Below are positions 23,257 to 35,914 of a stretch of 64,000 bases of DNA, piece by piece. The position numbers and the translations under genes were made by a program. The first letter of the stretch is position 1, and each line of letters begins with the position of its first letter. The notes beneath the pieces were generated by a model that saw nothing but the letters and a program-made list of their open reading frames with translations, was not told the origin of the DNA and made no database searches. This DNA comes from Humulus lupulus (Eukaryota; Streptophyta; Magnoliopsida; Rosales; Cannabaceae): assembly GCF_963169125.1 (NCBI RefSeq), contig NC_084793.1, positions 40,233,578-40,297,577 on the forward strand. The letters are read 5' to 3'.

Positions 23257-26200
23257 TGTAATGCCCCGACTAATTCTAGACCTCAGACCATTAAAAACTA
23301 CTAAACATAACTACTAATTTGAATACATATATAAGAAATAACATAACTTTATTTAAAATCCAAAATATTGTGCCAAATACAAAGTAAAGTATGGATACCC
23401 ATTGCTATGAAACATAAAACATAACTTTAAATTAATTACTTAAATACTAAGTGCGGAAATACATAAAAACATAATTTAAAAGACTTTAAACAACGTCATC
23501 CTTGATCTTCCATTAGTCCATTCATCCTTAACACACATGCCAAGCTGCCACGAATCTTTCCTGCCTTCCATGTTCATTTTCCTGCATCAAGCTAAAAAGA
23601 AAGGAATGAGCCTAATGTCCAGCAAGGAAAATCTACTAATAACATATATCCGAAATCATAAACATAAGACAATATCATATACATATACTATAAAACATAT
23701 GATTATAAAAACGTATATCATATATGTAACGACCCCAAATTTCCTAATAAGGTTTAGGACCTTGATTAGGAGGTCGGGAGGGCCATAACTGATTTATTGT
23801 GCTATTATATGATTATATGCATGTTTATGTGGATAATATTATTATATGATGATAAATGCATGCATATGGGTATATATTTTGTTTTGGGGGCATTTTGGTA
23901 ATCTGGCCCATTGAGGGCGTAATTGTATAATTGTATGCATTTTGGTAAGCTATTGTTGAGGCCACATTATTATGTGGATTCGTTTGAGCTTTTGGACATG
24001 AGACGATCGTTGAGTATTAGTTAGCAGTTTGGTCATAACGGGGTTCGGGGTAAGTCTCGGGGTAATTTGGTGATTAGAATGTTGCCGAGAGTTAAGGGGT
24101 AACGGGATATGAATTAATGGTATTCGATAATATTGAGAATAACGAGAATTAGAGGGTGTTAATTATGGTTAACGAGATAGGTGCGAAAGGACGATTTTGC
24201 CCTTGGTGGCTGTTAAGGACTTTAATTAAACTTGAAGGCATTTAGGTCTTTTTACCTTTAAGGATATATACCAACACTTAGGCTGGAAAATATTAGAAGC
24301 TGAAGGAAAAATAGAGCATCACCTCTTGCCTCCACCGTTCATCATTTTCTTCCTTTTTCTTCTTCAATTTTTGAAGCTTCTTTTGAGGAATTAAGCTAGG
24401 GAATCAAGTGTTGAGGATCTAGGGTAGTGTTCCATCATTGAAGAGGAGTTCATACCGAGCTTGAGGTAAGATTCCAACCACTAGAACTCTGGTTTTCTGC
24501 TCTGTTCCATTACTGAGTTTAGTTGAGATTTTGGGTTTGAAAGTAGAGAATTCAATGGGGGTTTTTGGCAAAGTTTGGGTAGGTTATGATGCCTAGGACT
24601 AGTATATATGGTATTTGGGTTCATTTAGGGTTTTAAATGGTGTTTGGAAGTTTTTGAAACAAGTTGAAAATGGAGAATTCGAAGGAAGAAGAACCAGGGC
24701 CATGTCTGCCTGGTCATAGCGCTATAGCGCCCAGAGGGTAGTGCTACAGCGCTAGCCAGGGCAAAATGTCCTTGGTTGTAGCGCTGGGACGCTAGGGGGG
24801 TAGCGCTGTAGCGCTACCCTGTTTTCTCATATGCATATTTTGGGTGTTTTTAAGGGTTTTTGGCTCGAGGTTTCAATCCTTAAGGCTCGGGATCGAATCT
24901 ACTCACCGTTTGGGAACTATTCGGGGTCCCGGGAGCAAGGTTTAGGTTAAGAATCATTTATTGGTATTTTCATTAATTGGATTCCATATTTGGTTATGAC
25001 TAGGTGACTGCTAAGGGATTAAAAGATCGATCGTTCTCAAGGGTCATTCGTAAAGTGTTTCTCGCTCGAACGAGAGGTAAGAAAACTGCACCCGATTATG
25101 TGGTTAGGTTGGGACTAAGTGTTCCCTATATTTGTATGGATTATTATGTGATTGTGATGGGACTAAGAGCTCCCTATATCTATATGATTTCATAGATGGT
25201 ATTATGCCATGGGACATATGATAAATGACCTAAGAGTGCTGGAATCAATATTTGTGCACATAGCGCGGCACGGACACTGGTAGCCGAGGACAGCTTATTA
25301 ATCACTGAGCTCGGTTAAGCTGGCCGAAGTCAGTGGGTATAACACTGGGGGCGGCCTAAGTGAGCCGAAGACAGTGGGTTAAACAGAGGGAGCGGCCTAA
25401 GGGTGCCAACCCTAAATATTGTGTAGTGATTGAGATAAACTGTTGATTGTGCATATGATTGTTGTTGCAATCTAATAAATATGATATGTTGATTATCTGG
25501 ATGACAAATTGTTAATTTGTTGATTGATATCACTGAATAGGTGAATGTTATGAATTGCTGAATTCTTGGTTATGTATTGTGAAATATTTGGTTATTGATA
25601 TTGATCATGCTATGCTATTATGTTTTCTTGCTGGGCCTCGGCTCACGGGTGCTGCGTGGTGCATGTAAAGGCAAGGGTATGTAGATTCAACCATGAGTTG
25701 GAGAGCTCTGGGGGCGAGGTGTACATTGTCAGCTACTAGGCCACCATGGTCGAGGGATTGTACAGGGACGGAAACCTAAAATGTGTATTTTGCCATTAGA
25801 GTGGCCTGAGTTGTTTATAACTTCTGAAACTTGTGTAAATATGTCATCTAAACCCTGTTTTGAGATTTCGTGTGCTAAACTGTCATTTTTAATAAAACAA
25901 CCTATTTATGACCAAAATCTATTCCTAACCTAAGTTGATGACATTAGATTCACATTTTGTTTAAATAACTTGATTAGCAAGTCTCACACTATTTTAAACA
26001 CACAGTGTACCGGTCTTTGTTACCCAGGGCGTACAATATAGGACTACAATATTAATGGTCATTAACTCATTAACATGGTATGTGATAAAACCATCTAGGT
26101 CCTCTGTCTACTAATCGAGGTAGGTTAGATCACAACTATAGTATATGATAACCCATCTAGGTCCTCTGTCTACTAATCGAGGTAGGGTAAATCATAACTC

Positions 26201-27559
26201 TAAACCATGAAAATGATAAAAATTCTTTTAGTTTGCTATCTAAGCAACTATAAGCCCCAAGTGACTACAAAACATATTTATACATATATATACATAGCAT
26301 ATATCATAGCATAAAACATATAAACACATATAATCTAACCTATTTTCCTTACTAAAAACTGGGATATGGAGACAAGAACGGGATTGGAACACTCCTAAAA
26401 ACCAACAACACAAACCATGAGTTTCTAAAGAAAAAGAGATGAAAAGAAAACTCAACCATCCGAGTAGAAACTTACCGAAAACCTTAATGTTTAAGGAACT
26501 TATACACCTAACCAAGAATCATAAACAAGAGTTAGGATCTGAAAGAAAATGGAATAAAAGAACTATGAAGAATTGAACTTAAGGATAAGAATACCTTGAA
26601 TTACCTATGACTTTGATCTACACCTCGATACCAAAATAACTCTATATCTTACTTCCCAAGTGTTTAGAAAAGCTTAGATTGGAAAAGCTTTTATCCCAAA
26701 ACCCAAGTGTTTTTCTCTATAGTAATCTTAGCAGCTTGGAGGCTCTGAATAATGCTTGAAGAATGAATGAAATGGCTGAGTACTAGGTCATATTTATAGA
26801 GTTCAAGGAGTGAAACTAACCCCTTTTAATATGAATAAATAAATGAATATAAAATGAAAAAGAATTGAAGTTTCGTTCAACAGATGGCCAGAACTCGGTC
26901 AAAATTGTTCAAGGGCAGGTCTAAGTGGTTAAGGTTGTTTTCAAATTTAAAATCCTCAAGTATTCAAAAATCACTTCCAGGGGTGATATATCCCCTACCT
27001 TGGGCAATATATCGCCTAGACCTATATCCCGAGCCCCGTTCGTTCGTTCATGCGAAGTCGACGTGTTTTCCGTATCTCCCGTAGGCGATATATCAGCCCC
27101 TATAGCTGCGATATATAGGCATACGTTGATATATCAAACACGTATTTTCCATTTTTCAGCATATTTTGAATTGATTAAACAGCTTTGACTGAGTCAAAAA
27201 GTGATCCTAACAGCTGCTGGAAGGTTCTAGAGCTTCTAGATCTTTCTTTTAATTAAACTATTCATAAAAAAAATTCTTAAATCCTTAATAAACATGATTA
27301 TGACAAGTGTCATGCTCTTATTAATTCTATCTAAACCTTAGGTTATAATAAATAATATTTCTAGGACCAGCAATATTAATCAAACCTTATGTTATAATTA
27401 ATATTTCTAAACTATAGGTTAAACTTATAAATTCCATAACTGTTGCTATGATTTTCCAACTAAGTCCCAGCTTGAACCAAAATCTACGGAAACTAACATA
27501 CTACAAACTACTACTAACTACTACTACTATCTAGCTAAGTAAAATTCTGAAACACTACA
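23257..27559 (-). mobile_element. Solo LTR, Tekay-type family 2 (TSD GGAAT), itself interrupted
   Basis: Starts TGTAATGCCCC and ends AACACTACA in + orientation, flanked by GGAAT at 23252-23256 and 27560-27564. After subtracting the nested 23725-26035 copy and its duplication it is about 1.99 kb, the length of the family-2 LTR at 61624-63616. It contains the minus-strand TATA box CTATAAATA at 26789-26798 and the word region at 26979-27123. A tandem duplication with CTAGGTCCTCTGTCTACTAA occurs at about 26092 and 26156. Confidence 0.93.
23725..26035 (+). mobile_element. Solo LTR, Tekay-type family 1 (TSD ATATA), nested in a family-2 LTR
   Basis: Begins TGTAACGACCCC and ends CAGGGCGTACA; 2311 bp, flanked by ATATA at 23720-23724 and 26036-26040. 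The end lacks one T of the usual GGCGTTACA. It carries the conserved TTGAGGTAAG at 24471 and GAGGTAAGAAAAC at 25073, and between them a set of TAGCGCTATAGCGC-type words at 24714-24824. This is a third level of nesting: family 1 in family 2 in the large Tekay element. Confidence 0.93.
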
Positions 27560-27564
27560 GGAAT

Positions 27565-27839
27565 ACATCGTGAACTCCTGATAACAACGGTGGCAGTGCC
27601 AACATGTAGGCCACTAGCCCGATCCCCTCCAGGATCTTAAATGGTCCTATGAATCTAGGGCTTAGCTTGCCCTTTTTCCCAAACCTTCTCACTCCTCGCA
27701 GTGGTGAGACTCGCAGAAATACGTGGTCCCCTACCTGGAACTCCACGTCCCTCGCTTAGGATCAACGTAGGTTTTCTGTCTACTCTGTGAAGCGAGCATT
27801 CGAGCTCGAATCTTCTCGATAGCCTCATTAATATTTTGA
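27565..27839 (-). pseudogene. Integrase C-terminal (GPF/GPY-like) segment of the large Tekay element
   Basis: The minus strand first gives an NINEAIEKIRARMLASQSRQ-type helical stretch. After a frame shift near 27750 comes the frame 27746-27555 with FQVGDHVFLRVSP, KLSPRFIGPFKIL and LALPP. This is the integrase C-terminal GPF/GPY module that precedes the chromodomain. Its two ends are cut by the solo LTRs at 23257-27559 and 27845-29750, and the flanking duplications confirm that these pieces were once continuous. Confidence 0.85.
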
Positions 27840-27844
27840 ACCAT

Positions 27845-29750
27845 TGTAATGACCCACTAATCTAGACTAATTGGACCATTATCAAAACTATACATAAAAC
27901 TTACATTTTTACAAAAATACCATAATTTATTGAGTAACTTGAAAAATAAGAGTTATTTACAAAGAAACAGAATACTAAGAAGGATTATGGGATCCCATTG
28001 TTTTTAAAACAAAACATGGTTTAAAATAAAAGACATTACATCATAATGCGGAAAATACACATAAAAACCATAAAAACATAAAAGGAGACTATATCCTCGA
28101 ATCGAATAACGCTCGGCCCCTTGACTCCATTCATCATCGATACACATTCTCGAAGCGTCACGAATCTTTCCGCCTCTAAACTTATTTTCCTGCACATAAA
28201 CAGAAAGGAGTGAGCCTAATGCCCAGCAAGGAAAATCTAACACAAAATCATATACATAAATTCATAAGAAAACATAAAGACTTAACATAACACATATAAC
28301 ATACACTTATTATAATGGCCATTATTACTTGGGGTCCCATAGACTAAACAAGCATATGCCCATGGGATTAGTGGGGTCCTACTAGCTAAGTAGGTCATAT
28401 GCCCATAACCCATTTGGGGTCTTGTTAGTCATATGGGTCATATGCCCAAGCCTACAAACATACACATATATCATAACACTTTTAATAACATAAAACATAT
28501 AGATAACATAATCACATAACATGTTGATTCTAGCCTATTTCCTTACCAAAGTTACCGGGATTATGGACTGAGTTGGGACTTTTGGAACACTCCTAAAACC
28601 ATAAGAAAGAGTGAGTCTAAGAAAGGAGATGAAATGAAAGAGATGGAAAGACTAAACCATAAAAAAAAAACATACTTACCGACTTATATGCTTAAGAGCT
28701 TGGATTCCCTAACCAAAATAAGAATAAGGTTAGGGGACTGAGTAGAAGGTTTTGAGAAAGGAAATAACATAAAATACAGAAAGGAACTAGAGTCTTGGGT
28801 TTACCTCAAAGATTGCAAGACCAATCTAACATCCACCGAAATACTATAGCACTCACTTCCCAAAGTGTTTGATAAGCTTATGATGTTTAAGCTTATAGTT
28901 TTTCCCAAAACCAAGTGTTTACACTCTCACACTCACTTAACACTAGCAGCCTCTGAACTTAGAGCAAATGGTGAATAATGGATGGGTACTAAGTCCTATT
29001 TATAGAGTTTGGGAATGAAAATATCTTGATTTTACTTGAATAAAAATAATGGCTTTTTAAGTGAAAATCATTTGAATAATCGTTCAGCAGAGGCTGAAGA
29101 CTCGTTCAAAAGATGCTGGACTGTTGAAGGAGTTTGAATGGCTGAAGGGAAAAGAATTCAAAAGTATTTGAATTCATGCTGGTGGAGGCGATATATCGCC
29201 CCCTATAGGCGATATATCGCCTGGACCTTTGTTCCCGAGGCGACCGTGCATCGATTCGTGTTTTCCGTATCTACGTGCTGCGATATATCGCCCACTATAG
29301 CTGCGATATATCGGCATACGCTGAATATTTAAACACGAATTTACACATTTTTAGCTGAGTTTGAATGGAGTAAACAACCTTGACTAAGCCCTCAACGTGC
29401 TCAAAGCTGCTGACTGACCCTATACATTCAAACTTTTACCCTTATTTAATTTAATCCTCAAAAATACTTAATCCTTAATTACCATTCAAAACATGTGCTT
29501 AAAATCCTATTGGTTGATGTCTAGACCTTATAATATAATAATATAATCCTTAATATCAGTCACATTAATCAAACCTTAGGTTATACTTAATATTCTTAAA
29601 CTATAGGTTAAACTTAGAAAATCTATAAGTACTACTATGAGTGTCCAAATAACTCCCGGTCTGAACCAAAAATCCAAAGTAACAATGATAACACTAAACA
29701 TACTATAATACTACTAAACAATTAGCTAAGTAAAGTTCTTGGACTCTACA
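27845..29750 (-). mobile_element. Solo LTR, Tekay-type family 2 (TSD ACCAT)
   Basis: In + orientation starts TGTAATGACCC and ends GGACTCTACA; 1906 bp, flanked by ACCAT at 27840-27844 and 29751-29755. The minus-strand TATA box CTATAAATAGG is at about 28995-29005. The perfect 14-bp palindrome GGCGATATATCGCC occurs at 29187-29200 and 29208-29221, and related words at 29279-29314. A CATATGCCCA-type repeat occurs four times between 28350 and 28460. Confidence 0.95.
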
Positions 29751-29755
29751 ACCAT

Positions 29756-29946
29756 CTCCGGTCCTAAATAATTCCTCTCACTCATCTCATCCCAATGAAT
29801 GGGTGATCTACACCTCCTTCCATATAACATCTCGTACGGAGCTACTCCAATCATTGATTGATAATTGTTTTTGTTTGAAAACTCAATCAACGGGAGATAC
29901 TTACTCTAAGACCCCTCAAAGTCTATTACACATGCCCAAAGCATAT
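29756..29946 (-). pseudogene. Integrase core fragment of the large Tekay element
   Basis: Minus strand encodes a stretch with YLPLIEFSNKNNYQSMIG, APYEMLYGRRCRSP and a following WDE. This is the conserved C-terminal part of the Ty3/gypsy integrase core. It has at least one in-frame stop, and it is isolated between two solo LTRs. Confidence 0.85.
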
Positions 29947-32131
29947 TGTAACGACCCAAATTTGCTAGTAAGGCTTAGGGCATTGATTAGCGTGCCTGGA
30001 GGGCAATAAGTGAATTAAGATATAATATGTGAATTTATGTGAATATGTGATAGAGATGCATGTTTAGTTGAATTAAATATGCATGTGGGCCCAGTTTGAA
30101 TATTAGGGGTATGTCTGTGATTTTAGCCTGTTGAGGGTATAAATGTGATAAATAATATATGTGTGTGATATATCTGTGTAGCACGATCCGAGACAGTTCT
30201 AGGGAGTAGTTAGCCGGAAAGTCACAACGGGGTTGAGAATTTGACTCAGGGCGAGTTGAGGGGTATTTTGGGTACTAGATGTCTTATGGGGTTATAGAAA
30301 TAAATATTTGGAGATATATTTGAGGTTAGAATGTCTAGGAAGGAATAGTAGGGAAATTTACCATTTTGCCCTCGGGGACGTTTTGGTACCCCGAGCCTTG
30401 AGGTAACCATATAAGCTTAAGTTGAATAAAGCAAAACAAAGGAAATATTGGGAAACTTCGAGAAACCGACTTTATCTTCTTCCATTCACTCTCTTTATTC
30501 TCAAAAACCACACTAAGGGGGAAAACTTGAGGAAATGAGCTAGGAAAATTCAGAGTTTCAAGCTGGGACTTTGGAGAATGAAGCTTGGAACTTAGAGAAT
30601 CTACATAGAAACATAACTCATCAAGGTAAGCTCCTAATATGTGGAATTGTGTTGATTTACAGCTGGTTTTAAGGTTGAATATTAGAGTTTTGCATTTTGG
30701 AGGGATGAGGATTCAACTTTGTTTTTATAAGGTTTTGGCTTGAGTTTTTGTTGGGTTTTGCTGTTGAATCTATGGTATAACCTTTGAGATGATTAGTTAG
30801 GATTGTTGGCTTGATTTTGGGGATACTTGGATTGATTTTTGAGGTGAAAATGGTGTTTTTTCTGGGCATGAAGGATTGGGCCGCGGCTCTGTTCTTGAGT
30901 GCTGCGGCCCTACGAAGCTGAGGAGCCAGGGAGGCTCTGCCTCTGGGGAGCGCCGCGATGCCATAGGGCAGGGTCGTGGCTCAAATGGGCATCAGATAGG
31001 TTTTAGCCTCTGTTTTGGGGGCGGGCTGCGGTGCCAGTTCTTAGGGCCGCGACTCAAAAGGGAAATTTTGGCTAAATGGAGGTTTTAAGCACGGGAACCT
31101 AACCGCTCGGGATTGATTCCACCACCGTGTTTGGTGGAATTTGATGTCTCGGAAGCTAGAATTATATCTGGAAATCGTTACTCGAATATTAATGGAATCC
31201 TTTATCATGCGTTGTGACTAGGTTTTCTTCTAAGCTCGGGATAGAGGACTTTGCTCGTGATCGCGGTGCTTGAGAAGCTCGGGTTACAGGTAAGAAAACC
31301 ACTGTTCCCATAGAGCTTGTGTGCAAGGCTGAGCCCTATGTGAATGTGTTGCAGGGCATAGCCCTTTGATTGAATTTGTTCAAGTTTAGTATTTGCTTTA
31401 TTATGCTATGGTTGCATATGTGTAAATGTTCGGCAAGAGCCGGGAACGGTGCAGGCCGAGGTCGGCAAGGCCGGGAACGGCAAGGGGCCGGGAATGGCGT
31501 TAGGCACGTGGAGTGCAAGGCCGAGTGCGACAAGGGGCCAGGAGCAGCATTGAGCACGTGGAGTGCGAGTTGCCAGGACGAGACCCTAAAGGATACCTGG
31601 GATATCCTCACGGTGTGGACTGCGAACCCAGGGCCTAGTAAAGCGCCTAGGACGGCTTGGCCGTATGTGTTTAGCCTATTGATGACCTGTTTATATGCTA
31701 AGTGTTTGTTGTGCATATGTTGTCTGCTTGTGAGGGTTTTCTTACTGGGCTTCGACTCACGGGTGCTCTGTGGTGCAGGTAAGGGCAAGGGGAAAGTCGA
31801 CCAACCATGAGTACGGAGAGCGTGAAGCAGCGCGTACATGTTTGGCCTGTCTGGCTGCCACTGCCAGTGATTTTGTGAGATAATTGTATTAAAACCTAGA
31901 TTTTGTCGTCTAGTTGACTTGGTTTGTACTTATATGTTATAAATATTTCTAAACAGTATTTTGGGATCCCAAGTGTCAAACACTTTATGATTTTTAGAAA
32001 ATGGAATTATTTTCAAAGTTTGTTTCTCTGTTTATGATTTGATTACACTTTTTACTTAAAACCTCGATTAGTGAGTTAAATGCACGTTTAAAACTCACTT
32101 AGTAACGGCTCTAAGGAAATAGGGCGTTACA
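29947..32131 (+). mobile_element. Solo LTR, Tekay-type family 1 (TSD CATAT)
   Basis: Begins TGTAACGACCC and ends GGGCGTTACA; 2185 bp, flanked by CATAT at 29942-29946 and 32132-32136. Conserved AAGGTAAG at 30623 and CAGGTAAGAAAACC at 31287 lie on either side of the GC-rich word region 30879-31055. A GC-rich repeat of GGCCGGGAACGG-type words at 31436-31500 creates long overlapping frames on both strands (31336-31839) that are not genes. Confidence 0.94.
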
Positions 32132-32136
32132 CATAT

Positions 32137-32614
32137 CCTCCAACACCTAAATCGTCCTCCTAGAATGTCCATCAATCTGAGGATGAAAGGTCGTACTGAA
32201 CTTTAGGTGAGTTCTCATAGCCTTCTGTAAACTACCCCAAAACTTGGAGGTAAATATATGATCCTGATCCGATACTATAGACTTGAGAACCCCATGGAGA
32301 CGTACAATCTCCCTCACGTACAACTCTGCATACTAATCCACAATATAGGTCGTCTTCACTAGCAGAAAGTGAGCTGACTTGGTGTATCTGTCTACTAACA
32401 CCCACACCGAGTCATGTAATCCCACTGTCCTGGGTAAACCTCCCACAAAATCCATGGTAATGTCCTCCCATTTCCTCTCGGGAATACCCAAAGGCAGTAG
32501 TAACCCCACTGGTCACTGATGCTCAACCTTCACCTGCTGTTAGGTCAAGCACTTGGCCACGTACTCCACTACATTCTTCTTCATCCCATGCCACTAATAT
32601 AACGTCCGTAGATC
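32137..32614 (-). pseudogene. Integrase core (N-terminal half) of the large Tekay element
   Basis: The minus strand shows ERKWEDITMDFVGGLPRT, LVDRYTKSAHFL, REIVRLHGV, a block related to SDRDPKFTS, and FSTTFHPQIDG, in the order of the integrase catalytic core. At least three in-frame stops lie within it. The core continues at 29946 beyond the family-1 solo LTR. Integrase would join the cDNA ends to target DNA; this copy cannot be made. Confidence 0.85.
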
Positions 32615-33582
32615 CTAATACATCTTTGAGGTGCCTAGATGGAGTGAGTACGGTGTAGTATGAGATTCATTTAATATCTCTCCACTAATACCCATATCTT
32701 TCGGGACACAAATCTGACCCTTATACCGTAGTAACCCTATCTCTGAAATAGAATAATCCTTAGCTATCCCAGCTAGGACATTCCCTCTAGCCTCCTGAAA
32801 CTGTGGATCATCCATCTGACCCTCTCTTATCCTCTCCAAGAGAGTAGACTGCAAGGTAATATTGGCCAACCAGCCCACAATCAACTCTATCCTCGCTCTA
32901 GTCATCTCCTTTGTCAACTCTCTCGATCTCTGTGCTGAGCTAAACAACTGTCCCGGGCCCCTCCAGCTCAACGCGTCTGCCACTACATTGGCTTTCCCTG
33001 GGTGGTAAAGGATATCACAAGCATAGTCCTTTACCAACTCTAGCCAATGCCTCTGCCTCATATTCAGGTCCTTCTGGGTGAAGAAGTACTTCAAACTCTT
33101 ATGATCGGTGTATATCTCGCACTTTTCCCCATACAAGTAGTGTCGCCAAACTTTCAGTGCGAATACCACTACTGCCAACTCTAGGTCATGGGTAGGGTAC
33201 CGCTGCTCATACTCTTTTAGCTGCCGTGACACATAAGCAATAACCTTCTCATCTTGCATCAACATGCATCCCAAACCCAACCTCGATGCATCACAATGTA
33301 CGAAAAACTTCCCTTCCCTTCAAGGAAGACTCAACACTGGAGTAGTAATTAGCCGTTGCTTCAATTCTTGGAAACTATTCTCACACGTATCTGACCAGGT
33401 GAACTTCAAATTCTTCCGTGTTAATTCTGTCATCAGTGCAGCAATCTTCGAGAACCCTTCCACAAACCATCTGTAATATCCCGCTAATCCAAGAGAGCTC
33501 CTAACCTCTGAGGCAATCCTTGGCCTCGGCCAATCTCTCACTACCTCTATGTCCAAGGAATGTCACTTTTGGTAGCCAAAAC
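32615..33582 (-). pseudogene. RT thumb and RNase H of the large Tekay element
   Basis: Frame 33556-33320 carries the RT connection region (SSLGLAGYYRWFVEGFSKIA, LTRKNLKFTW). Frame 33280-32615 carries RNase [49 protein letters not shown], and [15 protein letters not shown]. The linking residues are shifted out of frame at 33300-33320. The usual DALSR box has an extra Trp codon here. After RNase H come the HHCC-type integrase N-terminal region and the core. Confidence 0.85.
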
Positions 33583-34270
33583 TCACACTTCTTGAACTTG
33601 GCATACAACCGATGCTCTCTTCTGTCTCTGCAAGACCTGTCGGAGATGCTGTTCATGCTCTGCCTCTGAACTGGAGTAAACCAAAATGTCGTTGATGAAG
33701 ACAATCACAAACTGATCCAAGAAGTCCTTGAACACTTTGTTCATCAATTCCATGAATGCTGCTGGGGCATTGATCAAACCAAATGACATGACGAAGAACT
33801 CATAATGCCCATACCTATTTAGGAAGGCCATCTTCGATATATCCTCATCCTTAATCCTCAGCTGGTGATAACCAAATCGAAGATCAATCTTCGAGAATAC
33901 TGTCTTTCCCTGCAGCTGATCGAACAGGTCATCGATCCTTGGTAAGGGATATTTGTTCTTAATGGTCAACTTTTTCAAATCCCTGTAGTCTATACACATT
34001 CTCAGAGTCCTGTCCTTCTTCTTCACAAACAAAACTGGAGCACCCCATGGCGAGAAACTAGGTCGGATAAATCCCAAATCAAGAAGCTCTTGTAACTGTA
34101 TCTTCAATTCTTTCAGTCGTGCCAGAGCCATCCTATATGGTGCCCTAAACACTGGCTCTGTACCCATCGCTAACTCAATAATTAATTGAATCTCCCTATG
34201 TGGCGGCAGTCCTGGTAAATCCTCAGGAAACACATCTAAGAACTCGTGCACCAATCTAGTCTCTCCCGAC
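33583..34270 (-). pseudogene. Reverse transcriptase palm/fingers with altered active site
   Basis: Minus-strand frame (34527-33583) runs from the protease end into [60 protein letters not shown] and [11 protein letters not shown]. At the catalytic site F-I-N-D replaces the expected F/Y-x-D-D, so one metal-binding Asp is Asn (about 33686-33690). The frame then shifts near 33600 and the rest of RT continues in other frames. The domain belongs to the Ty3/gypsy polyprotein; this copy cannot polymerise. Confidence 0.9.
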
Positions 34271-34800
34271 CCTACTGACATAACCCTGGTGGTATCCACC
34301 ACACTAGCTAGAAAACCTATACAACCTCCCTGCAATTGGTCCCTAGCCCTCAAATCTGATATCATGGGTATGCGGGGTCCATGCACAACACCCACAAAAA
34401 GAAAGGGATCCTCTTCCTTAGGCTCAAAAGTCACCATCTTCTTCCTGCAGTCTATAGTAGCCCCATATCTGACCAACCAATCCATCCCTAAGATCATATC
34501 AAAATCATCCATACCCAACTCGATCAAATCTACTGAGTTCCCTACTATCTACCATCACTGGCAATAATCTAATCCATCTCCTAGAAACTACCAGTTCCCC
34601 TGTAGGCAGTATAGTCCCAAACCCCGCAGTATAATACTCACTAGGTCTACACAATCTATCAATCACTTTACTAGAAACAAACGAATGTGTAGCACCAGAG
34701 TCAATCAATATAGTATAAGAGGAGCCAGTGCTAAAAAGCTGACCTGTCATTACCGAGGGCCTAGCCTCGGCCTCCGCCTGCGTCAAGGTGAACACTCGAG
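34271..34800 (-). pseudogene. Aspartic protease of the large Tekay element
   Basis: Minus-strand frames 34957-34505 and 34527 onward show the protease. The active-site block YTILIDSGATHSFVS has an intact D-S-G-A. It is followed by LPTGELVVSRRW and the C-terminal [19 protein letters not shown] region. A one-frame break at 34505-34527 separates the active-site half from the DMILGMDWL half. Confidence 0.85.
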
Positions 34801-34806
34801 CTGGAG

Positions 34807-35914
34807 TCAAGCTGTCCACCTTCCTTGGTTCCTCTTTCTTCGTGTTGGGAAGTCTTTCTTGAGGTGTCCCACCACCCCGCACAAATAGCAAGCCTTTGCC
34901 CGACATTCGCCCAGATGGAGCTTCCTGCACCTCATGCATTCTGGGTAACTCCTCCATGTCTCACCGCCTCCTTGGCGGCCACCCTGAGGACCTCGACCTC
35001 TCTTATCAGGACCAGAAGTGGTCGAAATGTCAAGGGTCTTCCTCTTCAGATCACTGGGGCCTCCGCCCCAACCAAATCCTGTGAATGGAGGCACTGCCCT
35101 GCGAACATCCCGTCTTGCAGCGTTCTCCCTCCATATCTTGTTTTCTGCCTCTTCAGCGGTAAGAGCCTTCTCAATAGCCTAGGCATAAGTCGTCTGCCCA
35201 AGTACCGAGGTAATCCTCACATCCTGGCCTATCATAGCATCGAACCCTCAAATAAACTAGTCCTGTCTGGCCGCATCTGTAGGCACCAAGTCTAATGCAA
35301 ACTTTGCCAGCCTATCAAACTTCAAGACATACTCTGTAACTGTCATGCTGCCCTGTACCAGCCCTGTGAGTTCATTTACCTTTGCTGCTCTGATGGCAAC
35401 ATTGTAATACTTCTGGTTGAACAGATCTCTGAACCCATCCCAACTCAAGGTATAAATATCCCTGGTCTATGATGCCACCTCCCACCAAATACGTGCATCC
35501 TCTCTAAGCATATAGGTGGCACAGGCCACCCTGTCATTATCTTCCACCCTCATGAAATCCAGGATAGAAGTGATCATACTCATCCACTGTTCAGCCTTTA
35601 GTGGATCCGGTCCTCCCTCAAAGATTGGAGGATGTTGTCTCCTAAACCGCTCATAAAGTGGCTCCCACCTATTCCCAACCTCAGGTGGCTGTACTACTGG
35701 TGCCACAACAGGTGGAAAAATAAGGTGCAGCACTCCCTGACAGAGCCTGCTGTCTCAAGAGGCGAATATGTTCTTCTTGACTCTGTAATCGGGCTTGCAT
35801 ATCTATAAGTATATGTTGCCATTTCTCATGGACTGGCAGAGGGTTCTGGCCATGCTCATCATCTCTAACCCTAGACCCTACGCCGGCTAGTCGTATAGAT
35901 CGCCTTGGACGCAT
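34807..35914 (-). pseudogene. Gag of the large Tekay element with defective zinc knuckle
   Basis: ATG at 35914 (MRPRRSIRL...) opens gag. Frames 35733-35467 (YERFRRQHPPIFEGGPDPLKAEQW, ILDFMRV) and 35448-35257 (FNQKYYNVAIRAAKVNEL) are the conserved capsid-like helices. The zinc knuckle at about 34895-34865 reads C-x2-C-x4-H-x4-F, with the last Cys lost. Frameshifts occur near 35700, 35455 and 35250. Gag would form the virus-like particle that packages the RNA. Confidence 0.88.

Noticed and set aside
31336..31839. Long overlapping reading frames on both strands (146 and 167 residues)
   Set aside because: They lie wholly inside a solo LTR with perfect target duplications, over a GC-rich GGCCGGGAACGG-type repeat that removes stop codons in both directions. 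Composition is Arg/Gly/Ala repeat-like with no domain.
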